Shown in pieces: positions 1 to 13,800 of a stretch of DNA of 64,000 nt. Under the pieces are notes generated by a model, which was not told the origin of the DNA, made no database searches, and saw nothing but the letters and a program-made list of their open reading frames with translations. The stretch's first letter is position 1. Each line of letters begins with the position of its first letter. The translations under genes were made by a program, and so were the position numbers. Origin of the DNA: Baylisascaris procyonis (taxonomy: Eukaryota > Nematoda > Chromadorea > Rhabditida > Ascarididae). Where the stretch lies: assembly GCA_037389465.1 (NCBI GenBank), contig JAZARR010000172.1, forward strand, positions 4,193,501-4,257,500. Direction: 5' to 3'.

Positions 1-3000
1 GATTCGGTTCGATTCGATTTTATCCGATTCCATCAGATTCGGTTCGACCCGACCGGATTTGATTCGACCCGATTCGACCCGATTTGATTCGATTCGGTTC
101 GACCCATTCGATCCGATATGATCCGATTCGGAACGATTCGACTCGAATCCTTCCGATTCGGTCCGACTCGATTCCATTCGGTTCGACACGATTCGATTCG
201 ATTCGACCCGATTCGATTCGATTTGGTCCGTTTCGATTCGGCCCGATCCGATTCCATTCGATCAGATTCGATTCGACCCGATCCGATTCAACCCGACTCG
301 ACTCGACTCGGCCTGATTCGATTCGACCCAATCCGATTCGATTCGGCCCGATTCGAGCCGATTCGGTTCCATCCGACTCGACCCGATCCGACCCGATTCG
401 ACCCGATTCGAGCCGATTCGATTCCATTCGATTCGATCCGATCCCATTCGGTTCGATTCGATTTTATCCGATTCCATCAGATTCGGTTCGACCCGACCCG
501 ATTTGGTTCGACCCGATTCGACCCGATTTGATTCGATTCGGTCCGATGCGATTCGATCCAATCCGATTCCATTCCATCCGATTCGACCCGATTCGATACG
601 ACCCGATTCGATTCGACTCGGTCCTATCCGACTCCATCCTATCCGATTCGATTCGACCCGATTCGATCCGACTCGATTCGATTCGTTCCGACCCGATTCG
701 AGCCGATTTGATTCCATCCGATTCGACCCGATCCGGTTCGATTCGACCCGATTCGGCCCGATTTGATTCGATTCGGTTCGACCCGTTCGATCCCATCTGA
801 TCCGATTCGAAACGATTCGACTCGAATCCTTCCGCTTCGGTCCGACTCGATTCCATTCGGTTCGACGCGATTCGATTCGATTCGACCCGATCCGATTCAA
901 CCCGACTCGACTCGACTCGGTCTGATTCGACTCGACCCGATCCGACTCGATTCGGCCCGATCCGACCCGATTCGAGCCGATTTGATTCCATCCGATTCGA
1001 CCCGATCCGATCCGATTCGACCCGATTCGAGCCGATTCGGTTCCATTCGATTCGATCCGATCCGATTCGGTTCGTTTCGATTTGATCCGACTCGATCCGA
1101 TCCGAATCAATTCGGTCCAGTTCGACGCGACTCGATTCGACTCGGTCCGATTCGATTTGCTCCGATCCGATTCCATCCGATTCGATTCGATTCGATCCGA
1201 TCCGATTCGATTCGACTCGGTCTGATTCGGTTCGATCCTATCCGATTCGATTCGGCCCGGTTCGACCCTATTCGATCCGATTCGGTTCGATCCGATTCGA
1301 TCCGATCCGGTTCGATCCGATTCGATCCGATCCGAATCCATTCGGTCCAGTTCGACCCGATTCGATTCGACTCGGTCCGATTCGACCCTACTCGATCCGA
1401 TTCGGTCCGATCCGATTCGATCCAATCCGATTCGATTCGACTCGATCCAATCCGATTCGATCCTATCCGATTCGATTCGACCCGACTCGATCCGACTCGA
1501 TTCGATTCGATTCCATCCGATTCGACCGATCCGATTCGGTTCGTTTCGATTTGATCCGATTCGATCCGATTCGGTCCGATCCGGTTCGAACCGATCCGAA
1601 TCCATTCGGTCCAGTTCGACCCGACTCGATTCGACTCGGTCCGATTCGATTTGTTCCGATCCGATTCCATAAGATTCGATTCGATTCGATCCGATCCGAT
1701 TCGATTCGATCATATCCGAATCGATTCGGCCCGATTTGACCCGATTTGATTCGATCCGATCCGATTCGACTCGATTCGGTCTGATTCGATTCGATTTGGT
1801 CCGGTTCGGTTCGGCACGATCCGATTCCATTCGATCAGATTCGATTCGACCCGATCCGATTCAACCCGATTCGACTCGACTCGGCCTGATTCGATTCGAC
1901 CCAACCCGATTCGATTCGGCCCGATCCGACCCGATTCGAGCCGATTCGATTCCATCCGATTCGACCGATCCGATTCGGTTCGTTTCGATTTGATCCGATT
2001 CGATCCGATTCGGTCCGATCCGGTTCGATCCGATCCGAATCCATTCGGTCCAGTTCGACCCGACTCGATTCGACTCGGCCTGATTCGATTCGACCCAACC
2101 CGATTCGATTCGACCCGATCCGATCCGATTCGACCCGATTCGAGCCGATTCGATTGCATTCGATTCGATCCGATCCGATTCGGTTCGTTTCGATTTGATC
2201 CGATTCGATCCGATTCGGTCCGATTCGATTCGATCCAGTTCGACCCGACTCGATTCGATTCGTTCCGACCCTATTCGAGTCGATCGATTCGGTCCGACTC
2301 GATTCGATTGCATTCGATTCGATCCGATCCGATCCGGTTCGATTCGATTTGATCCGATTCCATCAGATTCGGTTCGACCCGATCCGATTCGATTCGACCC
2401 GATTCGGCCCGATTTGATTCGATTCGGTTCGACCCGTTCGATCCCATCTGATCCGATTCGAAACGATTCGACTCGAATCCTTCCGGTTCGGTCCGACTCG
2501 ATTCCATCCGGTTCGACACGATTCGATTCGATTCGGCCCGATCCGATTCAACCCGACTCTACTCGACTCGGTCTGATTCGATTCGACCCGATCCGATTCG
2601 ATTCGCCCCGATCCGACCCGATCTGATCCGATTCGATCCGATTCGGTCCGATCCGATTCGATCCGATCCGAATCCATTCGGTCCAGTTCGACCTGACTCG
2701 ATTCGAGTCGGTCCGATTCGATCTGCTCCGATCCGATTCCATCCGATTCGATTCGATTCGATCCGATCCGATTCGATTCGACTCGGTCTGATTCAGTTCG
2801 ATCCTATCCGATTCGATTCGGCCCGGTTCGACCCTATTCGATCCGATTCGGTTCGATCCGATTCGATCCGATCCGGTTCGATCCGATTCGATCCGATCCG
2901 AATCCATTCGGTCCAGTTCGACCCGATTCGATCCGACCCGGTTCGATTCGACTCGGTCCAGTCCGACTCGATCCTATCCGATCCGATTCAACCCGACTCC

Positions 3001-4945
3001 ACTGGACTCGGTCTGATTCGATTCGACCGATCCGATTCGATTCGCCCCGATCCGACCCGATTCGAGCCGACTCGATTCCATCCGATTCGACCCGATCCGA
3101 CCCGATTCGACCCGATTCGAGCCGATTCGATTTTATTCGATTCGATCCGATCCGATTCGGTTGGTTTCGATTTGATCGATTCGATCCGATTCGGTCCGAT
3201 TCGATTCGATCCAGTTCGACCCGACTCGATTCGATTCGTTCCGACCCTATTCGAGTCGATCGATTCGGTCCGACTCGATTCGATTGCATTCGATTCGATC
3301 CGATCCGATCCGGTTCGATTCGATTTGATCCGATTCCATCAGATTCGGTTCGACCCGATCCGATTCGATTCGACCCGATTCGGCCCGATTTGATTCGATT
3401 CGGTTCGACCCGTTCGATCCCATCTGATCCGATTCGAAACGATTCGACTCGAATCCTTCCGGTTCGGTCCGACTCGATTCGATTCCATTCGATTCGATCC
3501 GATCCGATCCGATTCCATTCGATCAGATTCGATTCGACCCGATCCGATTCAACCCGACTCGACTCGACTCGGCCTGATTCGATTCGACCGATCCGACTCG
3601 ATTCGGCCCGATCCGACCCGATTCGAGCCGATTTGATTCCACCCGATTCGACCCGATCCGATCCCATTCGACCCGATTCAACCAGATTCGATTCCATTCG
3701 ATTCGATCCGATCGGATTCGGTTCGTTTCGATTTCATCGGGTTCGATCCGATTCGATCCGATCCGAATCCATTCGGTCCAGTTCGATCCGACTCGATTCG
3801 ACTCGGTCCGATTCGATTTGCTCCGATCCGATTCCATCCGACTCGATTCGATTCGACCCGATCCGAATCGATTCGGCCCGATCCGACCCGATTCCAGCCG
3901 ATTCGATTCCATCCGATTCGACCCGATCCGATTCGATTCGACTCGGTCTGACTCCGTTCGATCCTATCCGATTCGATTCGGCCCGGTTCGACCCTATTCG
4001 ATCCGATTCGGTTCGATCCGATTCGATCCGATCCGAATCCGTTCGGTCCAGTTCGACCCGATTCGATTCGACCCGATTCGATTCGATTCGATTCGATTCG
4101 GCCCGACTCGGTCCGATTCGATTCGATCCGGTCCGATTCCATCCGATTCGATTCGATTCGACCCGATCCGAATCGATTCGGCCCGATCCGACCCGATTCG
4201 AGCCGATTCGATTCCATCCGATTCGACCCGATCCGATTCGGTTCGTTTCGATTTGATCCGATTCGATCCGATTCGGTCCGATCCGATTCGATTCGGCTCG
4301 GTCTGATTCGATTCGATCCTATCCGATTCGATTCCATCCGATTCGACCCGATCCGATTCGGTTCGATCCGATTCGATCCGGCTCGATCCGATTCGATCCG
4401 ATTCGGTTCGATCCGTTTCGACCCGGTTCGATTCGATTCGACCCGATTTGACCCGATTCGATTCGATTCGGCCCGATCCGACCCGATTCGAGCCGATTCG
4501 ATTCCACCCGATTCGACCCGATCGGTTCGATCCGATTCGATCCGATTCGGTTCGATTCGACCCGATTTGACCCGATTCGATTCGATTCGATCCGATTCGA
4601 CCCTACTCGATCCGATTCGGTTCGATCCGATTCGATCCGGTTGGATCCGATTCGATCCGATTCGGTTCGATCCGTTTCGACCCGATTCGATTCGATTCGA
4701 CCCGATTTGACCCGATTCGATTCGATTCGAGCCGATTCGATTCCACCCGATTCGACCCGATCCGGTTCGATCCGATTCGATCCGATTCGGTTCGATCCGT
4801 TTCGACCCGGTTCGATTCGATTCGACCCGATTTGACCCGATTCGATTCGATTCGGCCCGATCCGACCCGATTCGAGCCGATTCGATTCCACCCGATTCGA
4901 CCCGATCCGGTTCGATCCGATTCGATCCGATTCGGTTCGATCCGT
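1..4945 (+). repeat. Family A higher-order repeat, copy 1 (left-truncated by window)
   Basis: Position 1 corresponds to 11129 in copy 3, and the match continues at offset 11128 to about 3172, then at 11129. The 1-bp change is a lost C at about 3176, where this copy reads TTGATCGATTCG and the others TTGATCCGATTCG. Landmark variants (CTGATCCGATTCGAAACG type) lie at 797, 2448 and 3424; the one at 118 reads ATGATCCGATTCGGAACG. From about 4345 the copy passes into the 120-145 bp sub-array. At about 4945 it breaks abruptly into copy 2, which starts inside the unit. Confidence 0.88.
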
Positions 4946-4948
4946 TTC
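4345..4948 (+). repeat. 120-145 bp sub-array with GATCCGTTTCGACC, first occurrence
   Basis: The phrase GATCCGTTTCGACC, rare elsewhere, recurs at 4410, 4669, 4794 and 4939, giving spacings of 259, 125 and 145 bp. Each repeat holds a run of GATTTGACCC units and a GAGCC-GATTC-GATTC-CACCC phrase. The 259-bp gap is about two repeats in which one landmark is missing. A 1-bp loss at about 4522 (GATCGGTTCG for GATCCGGTTCG) marks this copy. The block ends at the junction into family A copy 2. Confidence 0.85.
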
Positions 4949-7900
4949 GACCCGATTCGATTCGATTTGGTCCGTTTCGATTCGGCCCGATCCGATTCCA
5001 TTCGATCAGATTCGATTCGACCCGATCCGATTCAACCCGACTCGACTCGACTCGGCCTGATTCGATTCGACCCAATCCGATTCGATTCGGCCCGATTCGA
5101 GCCGATTCGGTTCCATCCGACTCGACCCGATCCGACCCGATTCGACCCGATTCGAGCCGATTCGATTCCATTCGATTCGATCCGATCCCATTCGGTTCGA
5201 TTCGATTTTATCCGATTCCATCAGATTCGGTTCGACCCGACCCGATTTGATTCGACCCGATTCGACCCGATTTGATTCGATTCGGTCCGATGCGATTCGA
5301 TCCAATCCGATTCCATTCCATCCGATTCGACCCGATTCGATACGACCCGATTCGATTCGACTCGGTCCTATCCGACTCCATCCTATCCGATTCGATTCGA
5401 CCCGATTCGATCCGACTCGATTCGATTCGTTCCGACCCGATTCGAGCCGATTTGATTCCATCCGATTCGACCCGATCCGGTTCGATTCGACCCGATTCGG
5501 CCCGATTTGATTCGATTCGGTTCGACCCGTTCGATCCCATCTGATCCGATTCGAAACGATTCGACTCGAATCCTTCCGCTTCGGTCCCACTCGATTCCAT
5601 TCGGTTCGACGCGATTCGATTCGATTCGACCCGATCCGATTCAACCCGACTCGACTCGACTCGGTCTGATTCGACTCGACCCGATCCGACTCGATTCGGC
5701 CCGATCCGACCCGATTCGAGCCGATTTGATTCCATCCGATTCGACCCGATCCGATCCGATTCGACCCGATTCGAGCCGATTCGGTTCCATTCGATTCGAT
5801 CCGATCCGATTCGGTTCGTTTCGATTTGATCCGACTCGATCCGATCCGAATCAATTCGGTCCAGTTCGACGCGACTCGATTCGACTCGGTCCGATTCGAT
5901 TTGCTCCGATCCGATTCCATCCGATTCGATTCGATTCGATCCGATCCGATTCGATTCGACTCGGTCTGATTCGGTTCGATCCTATCCGATTCGATTCGGC
6001 CCGGTTCGACCCTATTCGATCCGATTCGGTTCGATCCGATTCGATCCGATCCGGTTCGATCCGATTCGATCCGATCCGAATCCATTCGGTCCAGTTCGAC
6101 CCGATTCGATTCGACTCGGTCCGATTCGACCCTACTCGATCCGATTCGGTCCGATCCGATTCGATCCAATCCGATTCGATTCGACTCGGTCCAATCCGAT
6201 TCGATCCTATCCGATTCGATTCGACCCGACTCGATCCGACTCGATTCGATTCGATTCCATCCGGTTCGACCGATCCGACTCGGTTCGTTTCGATTTGATC
6301 CGATTCGATCCGATTCGGTCCGATCCGGTTCGAACCGATCCGAATCCATTCGGTCCAGTTCGACCCGACTCGATTCGACTCGGTCCGATTCGATTTGTTC
6401 CGATCCGATTCCATAAGATTCGATTCGATTCGATCCGATCCGATTCGATTCGATCATATCCGAATCGATTCGGCCCGATTTGACCCGATTTGATTCGATC
6501 CGATCCGATTCGACTCGATTCGGTCTGATTCGATTCGATTTGGTCCGGTTCGGTTCGGCACGATCCGATTCCATTCGATCAGATTCGATTCGACCCGATC
6601 CGATTCAACCCGATTCGACTCGACTCGGCCTGATTCGATTCGACCCAACCCGATTCGATTCGGCCCGATCCGACCCGATTCGAGCCGATTCGATTCGGTT
6701 CGTTTCGATTTGATCCGATTCGATCCGATTCGGTCCGATCCGGTTCGATCCGATCCGAATCCATTCGGTCCAGTTCGACCCGACTCGATTCGACTCGGCC
6801 TGATTCGATTCGACCCAACCCGATTCGATTCGACCCGATCCGATCCGATTCGACCCGATTCGAGCCGATTCGATTGCATTCGATTCGATCCGATCCGATT
6901 CGGTTCGTTTCGATTTGATCCGATTCGATCCGATTCGGTCCGATTCGATTCGATCCAGTTCGACCCGACTCGATTCGATTCGTTCCGACCCTATTCGAGT
7001 CGATCGATTCGGTCCGACTCGATTCGATTGCATTCGATTCGATCCGATCCGATCCGGTTCGATTCGATTTGATCCGATTCCATCAGATTCGGTTCGACCC
7101 GATCCGATTCGATTCGACCCGATTCGGCCCGATTTGATTCGATTCGGTTCGACCCGTTCGATCCCATCTGATCCGATTCGAAACGATTCGACTCGAATCC
7201 TTCCGGTTCGGTCCGACTCGATTCCATCCGGTTCGACACGATTCGATTCGATTCGGCCCGATCCGATTCAACCCGACTCTACTCGACTCGGTCTGATTCG
7301 ATTCGACCCGATCCGATTCGATTCGCCCCGATCCGACCCGATCTGATCCGATTCGATCCGATTCGGTCCGATCCGATTCGATCCGATCCGAATCCATTCG
7401 GTCCAGTTCGACCTGACTCGATTCGAGTCGGTCCGATTCGATCTGCTCCGATCCGATTCCATCCGATTCGATTCGATTCGATCCGATCCGATTCGATTCG
7501 ACTCGGTCTGATTCAGTTCGATCCTATCCGATTCGATTCGGCCCGGTTCGACCCTATTCGATCCGATTCGGTTCGATCCGATTCGATCCGATCCGGTTCG
7601 ATCCGATTCGATCCGATCCGAATCCATTCGGTCCAGTTCGACCCGATTCGATCCGACCCGATTCGATTCGACTCGGTCCAGTCCGACTCGATCCTATCCG
7701 ATCCGATTCAACCCGACTCCACTGGACTCGGTCTGATTCGATTCGACCGATCCGATTCGATTCGGCCCGATCCGACCCGATTCGAGCCGATTCGATTCCA
7801 TCCGATTCGACCCGATCCGACCCGATTCGACCCGATTCGAGCCGATTCGATTTTATTCGATTCGATCCGATCCGATTCGGTTGGTTTCGATTTGATCCGA

Positions 7901-8324
7901 TTCGATCCGATTCGGTCCGATTCGATTCGATCCAGTTCGACCCGACTCGATTCGATTCGTTCCGACCCTATTCGAGTCGATCGATTCGGTCCGACTCGAT
8001 TCGATTGCATTCGATTCGATCCGATCCGATCCGGTTCGATTCGATTTGATCCGATTCCATCAGATTCGGTTCGACCCGATCCGATTCGATTCGACCCGAT
8101 TCGGCCCGATTTGATTCGATTCGGTTCGACCCGTTCGATCCCATCTGATCCGATTCGAAACGATTCGACTCGAATCCTTCCGGTTCGGTCCGACTCGATT
8201 CGATTCCATTCGATTCGATCCGATCCGATCCGATTCCATTCGATCAGATTCGATTCGACCCGATCCGATTCAACCCGACTCGACTCGACTCGGCCTGATT
8301 CGATTCGACCGATCCGACTCGATT

Positions 8325-9875
8325 CGGCCCGATCCGACCCGATTCGAGCCGATTTGATTCCACCCGATTCGACCCGATCCGATCCCATTCGACCCGATTC
8401 AACCAGATTCGATTCCATTCGATTCGATCCGATCGGATTCGGTTCGTTTCGATTTCATCGGGTTCGATCCGATTCGATCCGATCCGAATCCATTCGGTCC
8501 AGCTCGATCCGACTCGATTCGACTCGGTCCGATTCGATTTGCTCCGATCCGATTCCATCCGATTCGATTCCATCCGATTCGACCCGATCCGATTCGATTC
8601 GACTCGGTCTGACTCGGTTCGATCCTATCCGATTCGATTCGGCCCGGTTCGACCCTATTCGATCCGATTCGGTTCGATCCGATTCGATCCGATCCGAATC
8701 CGTTCGGTCCAGTTCGACCCGATTCGATTCGACCCGATTCGATTCGATTCGATTCGATTCGGCCCGACTCGGTCCGATTCGATTCGATCCGATCCGATTC
8801 CATCCGATTCGATTCGATTCGACCCGATCCGAATCGATTCGGCCCGATCCGACCCGATTCGAGCCGATTCGATTCCATCCGATTCGACCCGATCCGATTC
8901 GGTTCGTTTCGATTTGATCCGATTCGATCCGATTCGGTCCGATCCGATTCGATTCGGCTCGGTCTGATTCGATTCGATCCTATCCGATCCGATTCCATCC
9001 GATTCGAGCCGATTCGATTCGGTTCGATCCGATTCGATCCGGCTCGATCCGATTCGATCCGATTCGGTTCGATCCGTTTCGACCCGGTTCGATTCGATTC
9101 GACCCGATTTGACCCGATTCGATTCGATTCGGCCCGATCCGACCCGATTCGAGCCGATTTGATTCCACCCGATTCGACCCGATCCGATCCCATTCGACCC
9201 GATTCAACCAGATTCGATTCCATTCGATTCGATCCGATCGGATTCGGTTCGTTTCGATTTCATCGGGTTCGATCCGATTCGATCCGATCCGAATCCATTC
9301 GGTCCAGTTCGATCCGACTCGATTCGACTCGGTCCGATTCGATTTGCTCCGATCCGATTCCATCCGATTCGATTCGATTCGACCCGATCCGAATCGATTC
9401 GGCCCGATCCGACCCGATTCCAGCCGATTCGATTCCATCCGATTCGACCCGATCCGATTCGATTCGACTCGGTCTGACTCCGTTCGATCCTATCCGATTC
9501 GATTCGGCCCGGTTCGACCCTATTCGATCCGATTCGGTTCGATCCGATTCGATCCGATCCGAATCCGTTCGGTCCAGTTCGACCCGATTCGATTCGACCC
9601 GATTCGATTCGATTCGATTCGATTCGGCCCGACTCGGTCCGATTCGATTCGATCCGATCCGATTCCATCCGATTCGATTCGATTCGACCCGATCCGAATC
9701 GATTCGGCCCGATCCGACCCGATTCGAGCCGATTCGATTCCATCCGATTCGACCCGATCCGATTCGGTTCGTTTCGATTTGATCCGATTCGATCCGATTC
9801 GGTCCGATCCGATTCGATTCGGCTCGGTCTGATTCGATTCGATCCTATCCGATTCGATTCCATCCGATTCGACCC
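8325..9875 (+). repeat. Internal duplication, about 805 bp apart, within family A copy 2
   Basis: The phrase AACCAGATTCGATTCC is at 8401 and again at 9206 (offset 805), and the upstream GATTCGAGCCGATTTGATTC is at 8341 and 9146. The second member keeps the 60-bp segment that the first lacks, after which the offset becomes 865. It matches copy 1 from about 3600 to 4310 at offset 5526 better than it matches its neighbour. This looks like insertion of another HOR copy's segment by unequal exchange rather than a simple local duplication. Confidence 0.8.
9005..9130 (+). repeat. Single remnant of the GATCCGTTTCGACC repeat
   Basis: One copy of the GATCCGTTTC phrase at 9071 with its flanking GGCTC and GATTTGACCC units. 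It lies between the two members of the 805-bp duplication. It represents one leftover repeat of the sub-array that is expanded at 9880-10860. Confidence 0.7.
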
Positions 9876-9879
9876 GATC

Positions 9880-10860
9880 GGATTCGGTTCGATCCGATTC
9901 GATCCGGCTCGATCCGATTCGATCCGATTCGGTTCGATCCGTTTCGACCCGGTTCGATTCGATTCGACCCGATTCGACCCGATTCGATTCGATTCGGCCC
10001 GATCCGACCCGATTCGAGCCGATTCGATTCCACCCGATTCGACCCGATCCGGTTCGATCCGATTCGATCCGATTCGGTTCGATTCGACCCGATTTGACCC
10101 GATTCGATTCGATTCGATCCGATTCGACCCGACTCGATCCGATTCGGTTCGATCCGATTCGATCCGGTTGGATCCGATTCGATCCGATTCGGTTCGATCC
10201 GTTTCGACCCGATTCGATTCGATTCGACCCGATTTGACCCGATTCGATTCGATTCGAGCCGATTCGATTCCACCCGATTCGACCCGATCCGGTTCGATCC
10301 GATTCGATCCGATTCGGTTCGATCCGTTTCGACCCGGTTCGATTCGATTCGACCCGATTTGACCCGATTCGATTCGATTCGGCCCGATCCGACCCGATTC
10401 GAGCCGATTCGATTCCACCCGATTCGACCCGATCCGGTTCGATCCGATTCGATCCGATTCGGTTCGATCCGTTTCGACCCGATTCGATTCGATTCGACCC
10501 GATTTGACCCGATTCGATTCGATTCGATCCGATTCGACCGTACTCGATCCGATTCGGTTCGATCCGATTCGATCCGGTTGGATCCGATTCGATCCGATTC
10601 GGTTCGATCCGTTTCGAACCGATTCGATTCGATTCGACCCGATTTGACCCGATTCGATTCGATTCGGCCCGATCCGACCCGATTCGAGCCGATTCGATTC
10701 CACCCGATTCGACCCGATCCGGTTCGATCCGATTCGATCCGATTCGGTTCGATCCGTTTCGACCCGATTCGATTCGATTCGACCCGATTTGACCCGATTC
10801 GATTCGATTCGATCCGATTCGACCCTACTCGATCCGATTCGGTCCGATCCGATTCGATCC
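9880..10860 (+). repeat. 120-145 bp sub-array, second occurrence
   Basis: GATCCGTTTC occurs at 9936, 10196, 10321, 10466, 10606 and 10751, spaced 260, 125, 145, 140 and 145 bp. Compared with the first occurrence, this sub-array has additional repeats at its right end. Some repeats carry GGTTGGATCC, a 6-bp BamHI-type site, at about 10167 and 10577. The sub-array runs into the CpG-poor AATCAGATTAAATTCC phrase at 10861. Confidence 0.85.
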
Positions 10861-10876
10861 AATCAGATTAAATTCC
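10861..10876 (+). other. CpG-free phrase AATCAGATTAAATTCC, start of family A copy 3
   Basis: This is the most degenerate short segment noticed: two AT-rich units in a row with no CpG. The same phrase is at 16469 (offset 5608), each time directly after a 120-145 bp sub-array. It is therefore a shared, inherited boundary mark of the family A unit. Confidence 0.8.
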
Positions 10877-13800
10877 ATCCGATTCGACCCGATCCGATAC
10901 GACCCGATTCGATTCGACTCGGTCCAATCCGACTCGATCCTATCCGATCCGATTCGACGCGATTCGATCCGACTCGATTCGATTCGTTCCGACCCGATTC
11001 GAGCCGATCGATTCCATCCGACTCGATTCGATCCGATTCGATCCGATCCGATTCGATTCGATCCAGTTCGACCCGACTCGATTCGATTCGTTCCGACCCG
11101 ATTCGAGTCGATCGATTCGATCAGATCCGATTCGGTTCGATTCGATTTTATCCGATTCCATCAGATTCGGTTCGACCCGACCGGATTTGATTCGACCCGA
11201 TTCGACCCGATTTGATTCGATTCGGTTCGACCCATTCGATCCGATATGATCCGATTCGGAACGATTCGACTCGAATCCTTCCGATTCGGTCCGACTCGAT
11301 TCCATTCGGTTCGACACGATTCGATTCGATTCGACCCGATTCGATTCGATTTGGTCCGTTTCGATTCGGCCCGATCCGATTCCATTCGATCAGATTCGAT
11401 TCGACCCGATCCGATTCAACCCGACTCGACTCGACTCGGCCTGATTCGATTCGACCCAATCCGATTCGATTCGGCCCGATTCGAGCCGATTCGGTTCCAT
11501 CCGACTCGACCCGATCCGACCCGATTCGACCCGATTCGAGCCGATTCGATTCCATTCGATTCGATCCGATCCCATTCGGTTCGATTCGATTTTATCCGAT
11601 TCCATCAGATTCGGTTCGACCCGACCCGATTTGATTCGACCCGATTCGACCCGATTTGATTCGATTCGGTCCGATGCGATTCGATCCAATCCGATTCCAT
11701 TCCATCCGATTCGACCCGATTCGATACGACCCGATTCGATTCGACTCGGTCCTATCCGACTCCATCCTATCCGATTCGATTCGACCCGATTCGATCCGAC
11801 TCGATTCGATTCGTTCCGACCCGATTCGAGCCGATTTGATTCCATCCGATTCGACCCGATCCGGTTCGATTCGACCCGATTCGGCCCGATTTGATTCGAT
11901 TCGGTTCGACCCGTTCGATCCCATCTGATCCGATTCGAAACGATTCGACTCGAATCCTTCCGCTTCGGTCCGACTCGATTCCATTCGGTTCGACGCGATT
12001 CGATTCGATTCGACCCGATCCGATTCAACCCGACTCGACTCGACTCGGTCTGATTCGACTCGACCCGATCCGACTCGATTCGGCCCGATCCGACCCGATT
12101 CGAGCCGATTTGATTCCATCCGATTCGACCCGATCCGATCCGATTCGACCCGATTCGAGCCGATTCGGTTCCATTCGATTCGATCCGATCCGATTCGGTT
12201 CGTTTCGATTTGATCCGACTCGATCCGATCCGAATCAATTCGGTCCAGTTCGACGCGACTCGATTCGACTCGGTCCGATTCGATTTGCTCCGATCCGATT
12301 CCATCCGATTCGATTCGATTCGATCCGATCCGATTCGATTCGACTCGGTCTGATTCGGTTCGATCCTATCCGATTCGATTCGGCCCGGTTCGACCCTATT
12401 CGATCCGATTCGGTTCGATCCGATTCGATCCGATCCGGTTCGATCCGATTCGATCCGATCCGAATCCATTCGGTCCAGTTCGACCCGATTCGATTCGACT
12501 CGGTCCGATTCGACCCTACTCGATCCGATTCGGTCCGATCCGATTCGATCCAATCCGATTCGATTCGACTCGGTCCAATCCGATTCGATCCTATCCGATT
12601 CGATTCGACCCGACTCGATCCGACTCGATTCGATTCGATTCCATCCGATTCGACCGATCCGATTCGGTTCGTTTCGATTTGATCCGATTCGATCCGATTC
12701 GGTCCGATCCGGTTCGAACCGATCCGAATCCATTCGGTCCAGTTCGACCCGACTCGATTCGACTCGGTCCGATTCGATTTGTTCCGATCCGATTCCATAA
12801 GATTCGATTCGATTCGATCCGATCCGATTCGATTCGATCATATCCGAATCGATTCGGCCCGATTTGACCCGATTTGATTCGATCCGATCCGATTCGACTC
12901 GATTCGGTCTGATTCGATTCGATTTGGTCCGGTTCGGTTCGGCACGATCCGATTCCATTCGATCAGATTCGATTCGACCCGATCCGATTCAACCCGATTC
13001 GACTCGACTCGGCCTGATTCGATTCGACCCAACCCGATTCGATTCGGCCCGATCCGACCCGATTCGAGCCGATTCGATTCCATCCGATTCGACCGATCCG
13101 ATTCGGTTCGTTTCGATTTGATCCGATTCGATCCGATTCGGTCCGATCCGGTTCGATCCGATCCGAATCCATTCGGTCCAGTTCGACCCGACTCGATTCG
13201 ACTCGGCCTGATTCGATTCGACCCAACCCGATTCGATTCGACCCGATCCGATCCGATTCGACCCGATTCGAGCCGATTCGATTGCATTCGATTCGATCCG
13301 ATCCGATTCGGTTCGTTTCGATTTGATCCGATTCGATCCGATTCGGTCCGATTCGATTCGATCCAGTTCGACCCGACTCGATTCGATTCGTTCCGACCCT
13401 ATTCGAGTCGATCGATTCGGTCCGACTCGATTCGATTGCATTCGATTCGATCCGATCCGATCCGGTTCGATTCGATTTGATCCGATTCCATCAGATTCGG
13501 TTCGACCCGATCCGATTCGATTCGACCCGATTCGGCCCGATTTGATTCGATTCGGTTCGACCCGTTCGATCCCATCTGATCCGATTCGAAACGATTCGAC
13601 TCGAATCCTTCCGGTTCGGTCCGACTCGATTCCATCCGGTTCGACACGATTCGATTCGATTCGGCCCGATCCGATTCAACCCGACTCTACTCGACTCGGT
13701 CTGATTCGATTCGACCCGATCCGATTCGATTCGCCCCGACCCGACCCGATCTGATCCGATTCGATCCGATTCGGTCCGATCCGATTCGATCCGATCCGAA

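Larger units (their letters stand above)
4946..10871 (+). repeat. Family A higher-order repeat, copy 2
   Basis: Starts at the equivalent of position 202 of copy 1 (offset 4744), so the first part of the unit is missing. A 24-bp deletion at about 6690 removes a block equivalent to about 1949-1972 and changes the offset to 4720. A 60-bp deletion near 8570 changes it to 4661. Landmarks lie at 5541, 7168 and 8145. From about 8325 there is an internal duplication, then a longer 120-145 bp sub-array than in copy 1. The next equivalent point is 6,384 bp downstream in copy 3. Confidence 0.87.

Noticed and set aside
10861..10876. AATCAGATTAAATTCC as an inserted element or regulatory site
   Set aside because: It can be read as degenerate pentamers, is inherited with the family A unit (also at 16469), and has no flanking duplication or inverted ends.
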